Shown here: positions 1 to 14,100 of the stretch, piece by piece | Layout of the letters: each line of letters begins with the position of its first letter | Numbering within the stretch: position 1 is the first letter of the stretch | Source: Phallusia mammillata | Lineage: Eukaryota > Chordata > Ascidiacea > Phlebobranchia > Ascidiidae | Assembly: GCA_003260075.1 (NCBI GenBank) | Contig: QLIY01000054.1 | Span: 124,001 to 188,000 of the forward strand | Length of the DNA: 64,000 bases | Direction: 5' to 3' | The notes under the pieces: generated by a model | Told to the model about the DNA's origin: nothing | Seen by the model: only the letters and a program-made list of their open reading frames with translations | Databases searched by the model: none | Program-made: the position numbers and the translations under genes

Positions 1-2627
1 ATTTATTCTCCGTTGTTGTTGCGGTGTATCAACCATCACCATTCTGCACACAAAAAATTGATTGAAGGATAACATGTACAAAATAAACAGTGTTGTATTG
101 CATGCATAAAATAAGGGGATTCCAATACACATCTGCCATTGACAAAACTTTGTTTGGAAGAACAGAGATTAACAGTCATTTGATTTGGTTAATAAATAAC
201 CATGCGCACACAAATCATTTTTCACCACTATGATTTGGTTTCCTATTGAAAAAGCACGTCGTGTAAATGTCATGATATTTGGTGTTTTACAGGCAATGTC
301 TTGCTGACATATAAAACCCCTAAAGGTCAATTTCTGGATGTGCTTTTATTCATGACTAGCATATGGTATAGGGATTTGAGAGACCCATGGAAATAAACTG
401 ATTTTCCAACCCAAACCTGTGATGATGAGACTGTGCTGGTCGGTCATGGACAACTACGTTTAATTGTCCAGTTGTTCTTCTGCGATGCAGTGGTTGACTT
501 GAGTTAGGGGGGCGGTGAGGAGGAGCGTTTGATGGTTCTTCTGAACTGCGACGGCTTTTCGATGGGTTGGCTGAATGGTGTCTATGATGGCGTCTTCTGC
601 CGGGTTCCTAAAGAGTAGTTGCATGTTACGTTTTTTTTGTACAAAAGCATTAAATACAATGTGAATGCTTTTGAACTAAATTCTGAAGAGTGTTTAAACA
701 TTAGGGCATTTGAAGTGTTGCATCTTCACAAGAACTTAGTTTTTTTAATGTGCTTTACCTGGAAAGCAGAATCAATTGGGTAGAGTCTCAGAAAATCAGG
801 AGGTAAGGCACCAAGCAAAGGAGGGTTCCAGTCTCTAAAACACAATATTTAAACTGTGCAAATTGATTCAGTTGTTTGAAAGTTCAAATTGTCAATATTA
901 GCATGAAGTTGTTGGAACACAACGTACACACCACAACCGTTGTAAGCAATGCACCGGTTTCATGCAAATCAACAAAGCACTCCACACCTGTATGTCTTTT
1001 TGTGGCTGTTGCTAGGATGGGACCTTGACCTGCTTGCATGTACAGGAACAGAAGAAAAATCAAATGCTGGTGGCGGCGGCTCGTATCGAGGTGTGTAACG
1101 TGGCGGGGCAACTTCTTCTTCGCTTGAGCTTGTGCGTTCATGAAGCTTTTAATAAGAAATAAAGGTTTTGATCACTTTGTTGCAAACCAATTTAACCAAG
1201 AATGATAAAAGATAAAAAAATAATTTGCATTCAACAATGTAACGGAACTTAAAAATCCTATGGGAATTTGATTATCCCTTGGGATTAAAATAGACAAGTA
1301 ATAGATGCATGAGTAATTACGATTGATTAAAACTCAAAGGCATAAACATGTATAATGTATGTGAGTAAATGGCACAATTGAAAAGTCTGTGTATGAAAAT
1401 TTACATATCTAACCTCTGATGAAATACTGCAGCTTGAATCTGTGCTGCTATCGTAAGTGTGATAAAGCCGATCTGGCCTCCTGAAAAGGCATTTGTTTCA
1501 GATATTAAAGTGAATTTATCCAGAGTTTAACTGTACACTAAGTGTTATCGGTTGTATAACAATCCGGTATTGTTAAGTGGCTGTTACATTTGAAGTGCAA
1601 CATACCGACTACTGTGTTGTTTACTTAAGATAGTTCAGAGAGTAAAAAGGGATAAAAATCATGAACATAACTGAAACATGCATATTGAAATATAACCATT
1701 CCTAATCAACAAGCACAAGTTAGCAACATTCTTAATTTCATTAAACATTGAGTAAGTAACTAAGTTTATTTTCAATAAAAGTTTTGAACAAAAAAAATGA
1801 AAAAGAAGAATGTGGGGGTTAGCGAAAGCTACCCTTTCTTACACAAAAACGTACACACACAAGCACACGTTTATACACACAGATTTATAAAGAATGTAAA
1901 CATTAAACAAAAATTTTCCAAAAATTTATTTCAAACACTACAAACTTTACAAATTTACCGCCGATTGCTTGATTGATTGTCTGTTGTTAGTTGTAACAAT
2001 TGATCAATTGTTGAATCAACATGTCCACCGTTGGAACGTAGAACGCATTCTATTACATCCTTATCAAGGTTAGGAAACATTATATGAAAATCCTTCATGG
2101 CTTGTCTAGAAAAGAAATATTTGTCAATAAGTTAAACTTTACAACAAAACAAACATCAGTCGTGAAATCATGTCTAGACTGACAAAGAGTAAAGACAAAT
2201 TTGAGTTTTTAATATTATTTAGTCAGCAATTATGGTGTTCCTAAATTCAAGTGATTAAGTTTGAAAAACTTTACACTAACAAATAACAATAGTAAAGTAC
2301 TTATGATTTAGAGTTGGAAAATAATTGTTTTTTGAAAATATGCAATAGCATCAAACATTCTATAGATTAATCTAATTTTATATCAAGAACTGTGTCAATT
2401 TTGCAGAGTTGTAAAAGGTATCTCAGTAACCAAGGTACATCACATCACCAATGTGTAGCATGCTTACAATTCAAAGTATATATTATACACATTCTGTGAA
2501 ACCTACCAACAGTTAGAACAGAGAAGGACTTTACTATACCACACAAAGTTTTAATATGTGGTTGTTACCTGTATTCTAATGTCCTTGGTCTTGAGCCATT
2601 ACTGTTTTCATGCTGTGTGCTCATCAT
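1..2627 (-). CDS. CUEDC1: CUE domain-containing protein 1 orthologue (3' end outside window)
   Basis: Seven consecutive minus-strand exons join in frame: 2569-2627, 1959-2105, 1414-1480, 988-1145, 759-834, 417-607 and 1-43 (runs off the window). All have AG acceptors and GT donors, and the phases are 2, 2, 0, 2, 0, 2. The first exon holds two adjacent ATGs (2627 and 2624). An open frame continues a little upstream, so a further 5' exon is possible. The second exon encodes a CUE ubiquitin-binding helix bundle with MFPNLD and a DQLLQL end. Exon 5 encodes WNPPLLGALPPDFLRLYP, which matches the signature I associate with CUEDC1, and exon 4 has the acidic/proline stretch that precedes it in that family. 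The sixth exon is Arg/Ser/His/Pro-rich and I do not recognise it. CUEDC1 function is poorly defined; ubiquitin binding is inferred from the CUE fold. It lies in the same orientation as the CUE gene N4BP2, 2.5 kb upstream of it. Confidence 0.85.
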
Positions 2628-3616
2628 TGAGCTTGATGAATAAAGGCTATACGAAATGACACTTTGTATTCCTGTTTTAACAACTGTTGTGGTATTTTAA
2701 CAGCAATAGTTTTTGTTTCTACATTTATACATTTCTAAGAACAATAAATTTCATTGAACACATTTTGCCAGAACAATAAACAATTCTCAATAGGTACCTA
2801 TTTGTAACAGCAACATTTTTCTGTGACCTGACAATAATGCGGCTAGAACCACATGCAAATTTTACCTGTTTTACTCAACACAGTCATATTTGGATTGCAA
2901 AAAAAGTAAAATCACCTTCTGTTATATAGAGGTGCAGACCATGATTTAATAATAATAATTGCATTTGGCCCCACATTCACAAAGGTTGCACACCCCTGCA
3001 TTACATCAAAGTTACATGTTAATTCAACTAACCGTGTTTAAATGACAATCACCTTGTTTTACAATCCTTTGAGGGTCATTATAACATTAGAACAATGTTT
3101 AGACTACACATAAAATAAAATAGACTTTATATGATTACTTTAATCTTATTTGATTCAATCAAAGGATAGTGTTTTCGGACTATTACACCTGTTTTACATA
3201 AAGCAAACAAACTACTTCATGCACATCTGTAACACTTAAGGTAAAAAAAAATTGTTTTGAGTTGTTCAACGTAAGAAATTAGAACAAATGCAAAAAACAA
3301 ACAGTGTAAAAGTGTTGTGCAGTGGTTAAATTCGTCAATCTCACTGATTCTGTGTGTTTTATGCCTACTGAACCAGTTTTTAAAACTTTTCAATAACAAC
3401 CTTTTTAAAACTATGCCAGACCAAATTTCATAATTTTTGTCAGCTTTATGAGCTTTTTTAATGTACACGAGTGGTTCTAACACATTTCCATTGACAATAC
3501 ATCCTATTATCTTGTATCAACGCCAACGGCTCGTAAACAAACGTTAAATTAAAGTTTCATAACCAAATACATAAAGAATACAGTTTTTAACCTAAAATTT
3601 AGACGTTTAAATGGCA

Positions 3617-3656
<40 letters not shown>

Positions 3657-4620
3657 GTTTTTAACCTAAAATTTAGACGTTTAAGAATACAGTTTTTAAC
3701 CTAAAATTTAGACGTTTAAATGGCATTAAATGTCCACAAAAGTTACAAAGGATAAAGTAAAATCCACTGCAAAGCTAATAAATGTAACATACAATTCACA
3801 AACCTAAACACAACAGCAGAAGCAGAAAAAAAAATAGAGAAACAAGTTTTTAAAGATAGCTTTGGGTACAATTCTTTAACAGGTCCCATGGGTGGTCGGT
3901 TACAATAGAAATATTACACCTACCTCTTTGTCGTGTTTAAACTTTAAACTGGTCAAAATAAACAAAATCTTTACGTTTTAGCTGCAATAAGTTACATATT
4001 GTTTTCTTAGTGATGATTTGTTTCATCAAGTGTAGGCAGCTGCATAATATTCATGTTGGTTGACCACTTGAATTCGTTAAGACTTTGTTTCGTTGTAATT
4101 CCCAGTAATTGTCATTTATGTCCGATGGACAGATGTCAGTATGTCCGTTAAACACCGTACTCCCATTTTCGTAACATTGTACCAGGAACTCTCTGCTAAC
4201 TGTGTTACCTATGTCGTAATAATCAGTTGGCACAAAGAGTTTATTACGCCGCTTTAAATAAAATGCAAGGCACAGTTAAATAAAATGTCTTTTGTTAGAC
4301 ACAAAATTTATTTCATATTACTTATTTAATCTTCACCTCATAACTTCATTAGAAATACAGCGGAGTACAATCGACATAAAAGTACAGCTGCATAGACACG
4401 GTTTCACGGAAAACATAAAAAACGCAAACTGGACAATCAAACAATCTTACTTTACAACTGTACCGAGGTTTACAACTGTACCACGCAGCATTTTGCAACA
4501 TAAAATCCTTGCAATGGAGAATATATGCATATGATAGCATACATCAAAGCCAAATTCATTTGCAAAACCTCAACAATAGTAAATATATTGATCACGGAAA
4601 ATAACATTATTCCATTTCCG

Positions 4621-4693
<73 letters not shown>

Positions 4694-5108
4694 TGAGCCT
4701 CTGTTATTTTGTGGACGAATTATAAGGGGTGATGCAGATTGATGCTATATTAATACTACTCGAGTCACTACAGTAAAAAAAAAAAGTTTAAGGAAACCAC
4801 ATACAGTATGACAACAGTTACAATAAAATCCTAGAAAATATTGGACGATGCAGTGCGAACCTGCGTCTTAAATTGTGACCCATCGTAACCCCACCCACCA
4901 CAACACCTTTACATGCGATTACGTCATAGAATCTCGACGCAAAATTTGCATGCCAGCAATCAGCATCAAAAAGACAGGCTAATTTCATTATAATTTGTGC
5001 CTAATTTCATCAAGCGTCATAAATTGAGGCACAAACTGTAAAAAAATCTCATGTAAAAAATGGACAAAAAATGAATAGTGTTTTGCTGCTGCTTGCGGTC
5101 GAAGGTTA
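2628..5108. other. Intergenic stretch between N4BP2 stop and CUEDC1 first exon
   Basis: No exon with good splice sites or a recognisable domain was found. It contains the 36-base G run (3620-3655), flanked by three copies of a 27-base AT-rich unit, and a 70-base G run at 4622-4691. It must hold the promoter and any 5' UTR of CUEDC1 and the N4BP2 3' UTR, but neither is marked by a clear signal. Confidence 0.6.
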
Positions 5109-8100
5109 TTATAGGTTAATTTTGAGGTAACCTTCGTTCACTTTGGAAAAGGTAACTCCCGTTTGTTTGAGCCATTCTGTAACTGCGCTTTTAACTTTTG
5201 ATGTCCCAGTTGCGCTGTTTCTTCCTGTTGAATAAATTGTGCAACAAACTTAAAAAGATGAACTTTCAAATATGAACAACAAGTTAACAATACAAGACTT
5301 ACCCCAACCAGTAATAATGAAAAGGTGTCGACTTTCATTTTCCTGTCGTTTTCTCGCAATCACCGAACGCATTGTGTCAATCGCTTCATCAACGTGCAAA
5401 CCGTGAAGGTCAAGTTCATCCTTTGACCTTCCTTCGTTCCTACGTAAGCAAAATTTCACTTTTTGATAACCGGATGGTACAAAGTCATCTCAAGTAAAAA
5501 TCACACACAAGCAAAATTTTTGACAAATCGAAATTAACCGTTTTTTTGTCCAACGTACTGTTTGTAGCAAGGTTGATTTATTTCGATAACTGTACATTAG
5601 TCTACTGTCTACGGCAGTAGTTCTCAAACTGTGCGTCGCGACGCCATGGTGCGTCATTTCAATTTTCCAAAGGTGTCGCAGAATAGTTCCGTTTCGTGAC
5701 TTTTTGTTGTTGTATTAACAAACACAACTTTAATAATAAGTTTCCTCATTAACTTTCATTTGCTGGTGCGTCGCAAGTCCAGAAAACTTTTCCAGAGGCG
5801 TCGCAACCAAAAAAGTTTGAGAACCACTGGTCTACGGTATTGGCTTGGAGATTTTTTTAAAATTCCAACACACATACAGTAAACCCCAGTTAAACCGAAT
5901 ACTCGTGTAATCTGGACATTTTTTGGGTCCAAACTGGTCCGGATTAACCGAGGTTTACTGAAGATGTTTTGCGCTTTAGTGAAGTCAGCAGATTTGCGTC
6001 AAAACTGCTGGTGTTCCGCTTGGCTGAGCACAGTGCATCTAAAGCAGATGTTAGTTCGAGCGCATATTTGATTACCAAAGATTGTATAGAACGAGGTGTT
6101 AGTGTTTGTCGCTTTATTGTGTTGCTATGTTGTCTTTCACCAAGCGAAATGAATGTAACGCAATAGATGCGGCACCAGCAAAATACACCCTAAACAGCAA
6201 TGTTTTGCAGTAAGTATTTGGGATCTGTTTCTTTTTGTTCTACCGTTGTCAAAACCTAAACAAATTTATGTGCTTTATTTCAGTTTATTATTTTTGTTCT
6301 ACCTGTATTAATTTCCGTTCAGAAATGAAAAATGTTTCCAACCAAGTCATAGTGTCAAAACCTTAAATTCCTGTGGTCTGTTTCAGTTTATTATTCCACT
6401 TACATTTGCTTGTAGGTTAGCTCTGCTGCTCGATTGTTGGCTTCCCTCAGATATTTCTTGTGGAGTTGAGCTTGACTCGCGTAATACATCGCCAGTGATC
6501 CCTTGCTCTGATGGTTGGCTGCGGCCGCTTTACGATGACATTCATGCATCTCCTTCCTGTAACGAAAAGAGTAATTTGATTTTCATGGTATTGAATTAAA
6601 TTGTGTTTATTTCACTCGGTGAAGCAAAATAAAATAGCTGCGCAACGTTGAGACGTTATAAAGCGCGACAAAGTTGTGGGGACAGTTGGTGGATGGATTG
6701 TAAACGCTCTGCAGCTATACCGTTACTACAAGCATTGTAAGGTACCTTTTCACTAACAATCGTTGTGTATAAAGTGTACACTGAGAGTATAGACGCGGTG
6801 ATTAAAAATTAAATCGTGGGGGGGGGGAAGGGGATAGTTGGTGGATGGATTATAAACGCTCTGCAACTATACCGTTAGAACAAGCAAGGTACCTGTTCAC
6901 CAACAATCGTTGTGTTTAAAGTGTACACTGAGAGTATAGACGCGGTGATTAAAAATTAAATCGTTCAAAGAAGAAAACTATAATTTGTTTTGAGTTATGC
7001 AAAGCAGCATTAATGCGGAAACTCTCCCAATCCCCCCACACACAGTGCGAGAATACCTAGATGCAGAAAAGCTTTAAAACCGATGAGTCACCACAGTGAA
7101 TCACGCGTGGGCGGAGTTGAGTGTGGGTTTATGACTATTGCTGAGCATGTGTAGTGAGTGGGTAGTAGTGCCAACTGCGCCTACATGTGACTTAAGACCA
7201 GTGCTACTGTCTGCTGGGTTAGGAAACAAATGCACATAATTTGGAGTAGTGTGGAGTAACCATAAGTTACTAAAGAGGTGTGTGACCTTATGACATGAAA
7301 TGCCGTATCTAAGTAAAGGTTTCTGGAGCGCACTTTAAAGAACTAAACGACTTGACCATTTATTTCCACTTCAATCTGGTTGAAAAATCAACGTTTGTTC
7401 ATATTTTAAAGATTAAACATGCACATACACTACGTTATACACACAGCTGTTCCTAACAGAAACTTTACAAGTAAGGATAAAACAGGTTTATGTATTATGT
7501 TTGACAATGCAACAAATATCAGCTGACAATACTTTATTAGACAATACATCTTTGGGTGAAAACACTTAATATTATTTGCTTTGTTTCTGTGAATCCTACA
7601 TAAATCACCAGTTACATTACCTGTGTAAATTGGCTTCAGCTCTTAATTCCTGATATGAGAGAACTCGTTCTCCAAGACATGCAGAGATTGGGTCGGTCTC
7701 TTCATCAACAATCTTATCTGTCTGTTTCAAGCATGTTAACAAGTTGTTAAAAAAACAGCGGATAACTTCAGACTAGTCAAAGTTTTCAGTCTGTTATTAT
7801 ATGCGACTGTTGTCTCCATCTGTGGGGGGGGGGTTTATAACACACCACACGCTTCATATAAGTTGTTGATTGATTCTTGTACTTTGACAGTTTTTACCTA
7901 CAACAGCTTGTGGAAGCACCTTACTGTCAATACTACTCGCTTAATACTCCCCCAAACTGATTATCTGCTTACCATTTCTGAGACATCTTCACTGGTTTGT
8001 TCTGCATTTGGCAGCAGAGAACCGGTCGTAGTTACAGTGTTGAAAATATAGCTGTCATCATTCGACCAAATACAAGCGGGGGGGGGGGTTGATTATCTGC

Positions 8101-11100
8101 TTACCATTTCTGAGACATCTTCACTGGTTTGTTCAGCATTTGGCAGCAAAGAACCAGTCGTCGTTACAGTGTTGAAAATATAGCTGTCATCATTCGACCA
8201 AATACAAGCGATTGCATACATTGTTTCTTCCATGTTATAGTTATTTTTCTGGAAACAAAATCACTGTGAAATTAAACTACATTTTACAACTCACAATTGA
8301 AATAGTGCTCTTCATTAGAAGGAATAATACGCAAATAATTGGTATATTTTGTACTCAATTTTACAAAACAATACAAAATACAACAAGAACAAGGTATTTG
8401 CTGCTATAGTATTAGCTTAAAGGCTTAAATGCTTGACTAAAAAAGAACATACTGTAAAAATAAACATACAGAGGGCAGAACTTGCCTGAAACATATCATT
8501 AAGCAAATCCTCTGGTATTTTTGGATACATCATTTTAAGTTGATCCCTTTTCATCTGAGCTGCAAGTTTCATATTCTTTGTCTATGAAGAAAAACCTCAA
8601 TAAAAAATAGCATTAAAAATATAAACACAGGAAACGGAATTTACTGAAGCCCTTTGTTTTTCCTGTGAAGCTTCAGCTGCTTTTTCTTCCTGCATTATTC
8701 TTGAAAATGGCTCCGATTGTTGCTTTTGTTCAGTTGACCAATGACCAACGCCATTATATAATGTAGATGGACTTCCATTAAACCCTGGTGACCTAGAAAG
8801 CAAGTGAGAGTTTATTATTGAGGGAAAAAAGGCCTTTGACAACAAAATATGCAACATTTTAGTTTGGTATCTGTTTAGAACTAGGACAGGGTCAAGAAAG
8901 CTAATGGGATTTTTTAATTATCTTGTAAGCACTTGTGCTTGTGTGTCATTCTTTTTTCCTTTGTTTATCATGCACTGTACTACGCGCATTCAGTGTCGTT
9001 TACCCTGATGAAGGCGACCTGTATGGGACGTCAAAACGTCGGAATAATAAATATAATAATAGGACATCGAAACGTCGGAATGATATTATGCCTGGCAGCT
9101 TATATAGTGAATAATAGTTGTTTACCAGACGTTTCAACTTACCAGAGTGACCGGGGGGGGGGTATTTGCCAGAAGGGCTCTACAAACTTGATATTATGCC
9201 TGGCAGCTTATGTAGTGAATAATAGTTGTTTACCAGACGTTTCAACTTACCAGAGTGACCCACTTGAAACACCAATTAGTGGCTGTGAATGGCGAGGAGG
9301 TGTGGCAGGAAACCTAAAGGAATTAAGTGAGTTAAGGTGACGATTAAACTTAAGAAAGAAATTATTTTTCAGTTGTTTACCTGACATTATTTGGAGTCTT
9401 TTTGTATTCTTGTAATCCATGTGTTTCTTCCATTTGTAACCTGGGGGGGGGGTCCAATTAGTGGCTGTGAATGGCGAGGAGGCGTGGCAGGAAACCTAAA
9501 TTAATTAGATGAGTTAAGGTGACGATTAAACTTAAGAAAGAAATTATTTTTTTCTGTAGTTACCTGACATTATTTGAAGTCTTTTTGTATTCTTGTAATC
9601 CATGTGTTTCTTCCATTTGTAACCTAATAAACCACAAAATTTACTGCTGAAAGTCTTGCGGCTTTTACAATAACAAAAAAATACCTTCTTGCCAATTTTT
9701 CATCTTCCTCTATCTGTTGAATATCCACAGGAACAGATTCTTCAGATAAAATGTGACGCAATTTTAGATTACTGCTGCTCGGCTCGTCGGAGGAATTGGG
9801 CAAAGAAACTGCTTCGTTTACCTGCAGAAAAAACATGACATTGTTATGACAAATGCTGCTTTAAACAAAGAATATGTTTTTTGGGCATACAATATTTCAA
9901 AGGAGAGTGGCAGATGATTAGCAGCATTTAAATCCTAATGTACAAAACAGAAATATTAATTTTGCCTATTTAAAAGGCATCATCAGTTTCTGGCCAAAAG
10001 TAAAGTACTAAAAAAGAAACATAAAAGCTATAACTTTAAATATTTAAAGTAGTATTTACTAAACAATATGTTTTAGGGTCTATATTTATTTGTCATGTTT
10101 CAAAATGAGGGGTGAACCCAGTGGTGGGATTCAGCCGGTTCGCACCGGTTGTATAGAACCTTGTCACGAAATTTTATGAAATCAGCGAACCGGTTAGAAC
10201 TACTCGTTACTGTCAATGGACTTTTTGTAACAGAACCGGCTGAAAAATCTGATCTTTGCGATAGAACTGGCTGACAAAAAATTTGAATCCCACCACTGGG
10301 TTAACTCTGTTTGTTTAACGATATTTACAGTATCTTTTTTATTCAAATTTGCATTCTTCCATGCCACATAAAGATTCAATGCTGCATCCATCTCAAGTTG
10401 AACAACTTGAGTGTGAATTTCTGGTAAATCTTCACCCGCAAATGTTGAAACTTGATGTAAAAACTCCAATGGAAGTTGGATTGAAACTGCTGGAATTTCT
10501 TGTGTAGCTAAGAAAGTAAAAATATTACCATGTATATGAAACACTTTATCACTCCAAAGTGTAGATTTCACCTGATGTGTGTACATGCCAATTTTACATG
10601 TGGCTAATTATTAAAAGTAATTATTGTAAAAAAAACGATTTTCACCAAATTAGGTTTAAATGGGTGAAGTTTATTTTCTGGGGATAAAAAGTAGCAATCA
10701 TTTGTTCTCAACACAATTCGTGTGCCACAAAAGATTAAAATCTGTATGAACCGTATTCTACAGCTCGATTGACAACCTGCACTGATGATGACAACAGTGA
10801 CTGTTAAACACCTGCACAACGCATTCTTTACATACAAGTTTTCTGGTATGTTTTAATAAGATTAAAAATGTAAAGTTCAAAGCTAGTAGATGAATGTTAA
10901 CATGCTGCAACCACACTGTTGAACTTACTGTCAGTTGGCTTATCAGGCAGACTTGTAGTCTTCAATTTTTGGAAGTCGTTTAAAGATACTTCATTGTAAT
11001 AATCATCTATAGTTTGAAGGGAAATTTGAGCACCAACAGGTGATGTTCTAGATTCAGAACCTGCAAAATCCCAAACACAACCAGAATCACTGTGATGCTT

Positions 11101-14100
11101 TCAGCATCCTACATGCACCTACGTAAAAATGTTATCGCGCAGAGTTTTCGTTGTGTTGTGACATGCTTGCAGTTATTTTTTCCTTTGTTTATCGTGCACT
11201 CTACCACCTGCATTCAGTGTTATTTACTCAGACGACCTGTATGGGACGTTGAAACGTTGGAATAAAAATACAATTGCCAGAGGGGGGGGGGAAACCAGAA
11301 TTAGAAAAAAAAAAATTAAATTCGGTTCACTGTGATGCTTTCAGCATCCTACATGCACCTTCCTTAAAAATGTTATCGCGCAGAGTTTTCGTTGTGTTGT
11401 GACATGCTTGCACTTATTTTTTCCTTTGTTTATCGTGCACTGTACCACCTGCATTCAGTGTTATTTACTCAGATGACCTGTATGGGACGTTGAAACGTTG
11501 GAATAAAAATACAATTGCCAGAAGAGCTCGATAAACTTGAAAAGAATCCCTAAATTATTAGGTGTTTAGACCACCTTGTAAAACTTTACCAAAAGTCCCT
11601 TTATGTTATGAAGGATCCCCTGAAATGGACCAGTGGCTTGGGAAATTAAGTAGGGAATTACGGCATCAATTTAATAAAACTTTTCTTAAAACTTTTTCTC
11701 ACCCAGCAATGTATTTTCATCTGTTCCAAAAAGTGATGACTCAGCAATTATATCAGTAGTCCAATGCAAGTCTCTGCCACATTTCATGTAAACTTCATGT
11801 AAGTGTTCAGGGGAAAGGTTGGGAAATAAAGCTTGTAAAGTTTTCAAGTCATCATTTGGATCTTGGTTCTGCTGAGACAACATGTCAAACTACTTCAATA
11901 CATTGGTACACAAAGATTCTATTTAAATACGACAAAAACTGACGATGCCTTCTAAATATGCGAAAATTAAATCTGCCGCTTTTCTCGAGTAATTTGTATA
12001 CATTGCCATGCACTTGAAAAATGGCAACACTCTTATATAAAGGAATAAATTTAAAAGTATAGTTTGGACAAAAAAATATTGTAAAGATTTTAACTTTACA
12101 AAGTTACGACATTCATACCATTTCATACTCATTGGTCGATGTACTTTTGTCCAACACTGAATCAGGAGTTTCGACATCGGACAAACTGATGGGTATAAAA
12201 CTGTAGCTGTTGGCAAATATAAATTTAAACCCTGTGGTTGTTTCAATGTGATCGCCATGTTCAAATTGTCGGAGTCTAATAAAGTCCTCAGGGTCAGTCC
12301 ATGCAAAGCCGTCTTTCATTTCAACCCGTTTTGGGGGTTTGTTATTTTGTTCAACTTGTGTAACTGCATTTGTAGTTTGAATCGAATTTAAGAAGTCCCC
12401 CCAATCGCTGTCAAAATGAATGTCTTGTAACAAACTCTCTGGCTGCTTTTTAGACGATCTTTTTTTCGATTTTTTTGGTGACTTATTCACAGACGAACTT
12501 TCCATAATTGGTTCTGTATCTTTAGGAACACTGTGCACAGATTCTGCTGGTTCTGTGTCCAATTTCACACTTTTTTTGGTATGAAATTTAAGTGAAAATG
12601 AATCTAGTGTATTTGCCAGCTCTTCAAATTCAGGTGTGATTTTTGACTCAAAAACAGCCTTGCCATTTGTGACATTGTCCATCACTTCGTCAACAAGTGC
12701 TGTAGCCTGGCTTTTAATGTCTGTTTGTTTATTCGTTTCGGTGTCCAACATTTTAAACGCAGCATTATCAAAGCTGTGCGATTCATCAACAACTCCATCC
12801 GACAGACTGGAGTTGTCAGAACTCAAGTAAACTTCAGCAGATGTTGTGCAAGGAAATTGTGTTGACAGCTCAAAGTTTGTGTTGTTACCAAGTGAATATA
12901 CAGCATTGGAATCAAGTTCTGTCACATTTTCTGTTGGACTTTTGTTCACTTCTTCACTTTCTGAATCCTCACCCGAGTTACTTTCAAGTGCACAGATTGT
13001 GTTCTCAATGTTTGATTTATTTTCCGCTGTGACATTGTTTATTTCTTCGTTGCCCGATTCGTCACACGAAGAACTTTCACCTTCTAGGAACAAATCTAAA
13101 CCGTCCTGGTTTTGTTGTGATACTGGTTTGTCTGTTTGGTACAGAATTGGCCAAGATTGCATAGAGTTTCCCTCTGTATCAACTAAAGTGCTTGTTACTT
13201 TGCTTGGCTGGTTGGTGGTAAACTGAAAAGTTTGTTGGTTTATTTTCACAGATGTTGATTGATTACCTGACAGCCTTGTTGTTTTAAGGATACTTTGAAC
13301 CGTAACATTTCTTTCATATCTAACAAAAACAAAATATTTTAGGCATCAAAAACCCTAAAGCTATATTAATTCACTGTATTTGAACTAATAGAGTATTTAC
13401 AATTTACCTGTCTAGCATTGCTTTGATAGTTTCTTTTGGGACTCCATGACTATTTCTTTTTGCCAATTGGCCAGCTAAAACATAAAATAGTTGGTTTGGA
13501 ATTCCAAAACATGAAAGAAATATTGGAGGCATGGAAATTCATTTACTGTTTGTGGTTTATATTATTTTACCAAGGCCTGGATGCAATTAAATATGGGATT
13601 TCTGACCTTTGTTTTTCCACCAAGTGTCCGGTTCTTTTATTTGAATGTAATAACTATTTTTTGCTCCTTCCACAACATAAGGAGTCATTTCCCAAGCTGT
13701 CATGTTTGTGTTGTCAATAATAACAGGAGAACGACCTGAATTTGTTTCGAAAATTGTTAAAATGTCTGATTTCATATGATTCATAAATCGATCATAAAGA
13801 CCCACATAATTTTTATCCAAATCAGAAAAAATACTACCTTTTCGCAAAAAATTTCGAGCACGATCCTGATTCCATGAATGCGCTTGCTGCAGTAAAGATG
13901 GATCAAAAACATAAAAACCATTTGATTGAACAAAGAAGTCATCGGTGCTCAGTATACAACCACGAGGACCTGTTAGCAAGTATAATATCATTTTGCCTAT
14001 CTGTCACCATAACCACGATAAACAAATCACTTGTCCATTACAATACAAACCTGCTAACTGTCGCGCTAAAGTTGACTTTCCACTTCCAGGGGCACCACGC

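Noticed and set aside
3576-3727. Three direct copies of a 27-base AT-rich unit, CRISPR-like at first sight
   Set aside because: There are no unique spacers of even size; two copies are allelic flanks of a G run and one is a simple tandem neighbour. The genome is animal.
4525-4725. Open frame with a long poly-Gly stretch
   Set aside because: It exists only because of the 70-base G run, which looks like a gap placeholder.
9000-9050. CTGATGA...GTC-AAAA-CGTC resembling a hammerhead ribozyme core
   Set aside because: Stem II pairs imperfectly, GAAA is altered here, and the related copies near 11.2 kb lack CTGATGA.
12841-13226. Plus-strand frames opposite the large N4BP2 exon
   Set aside because: They are antisense shadows of an exon whose minus-strand frame joins correctly on both sides.
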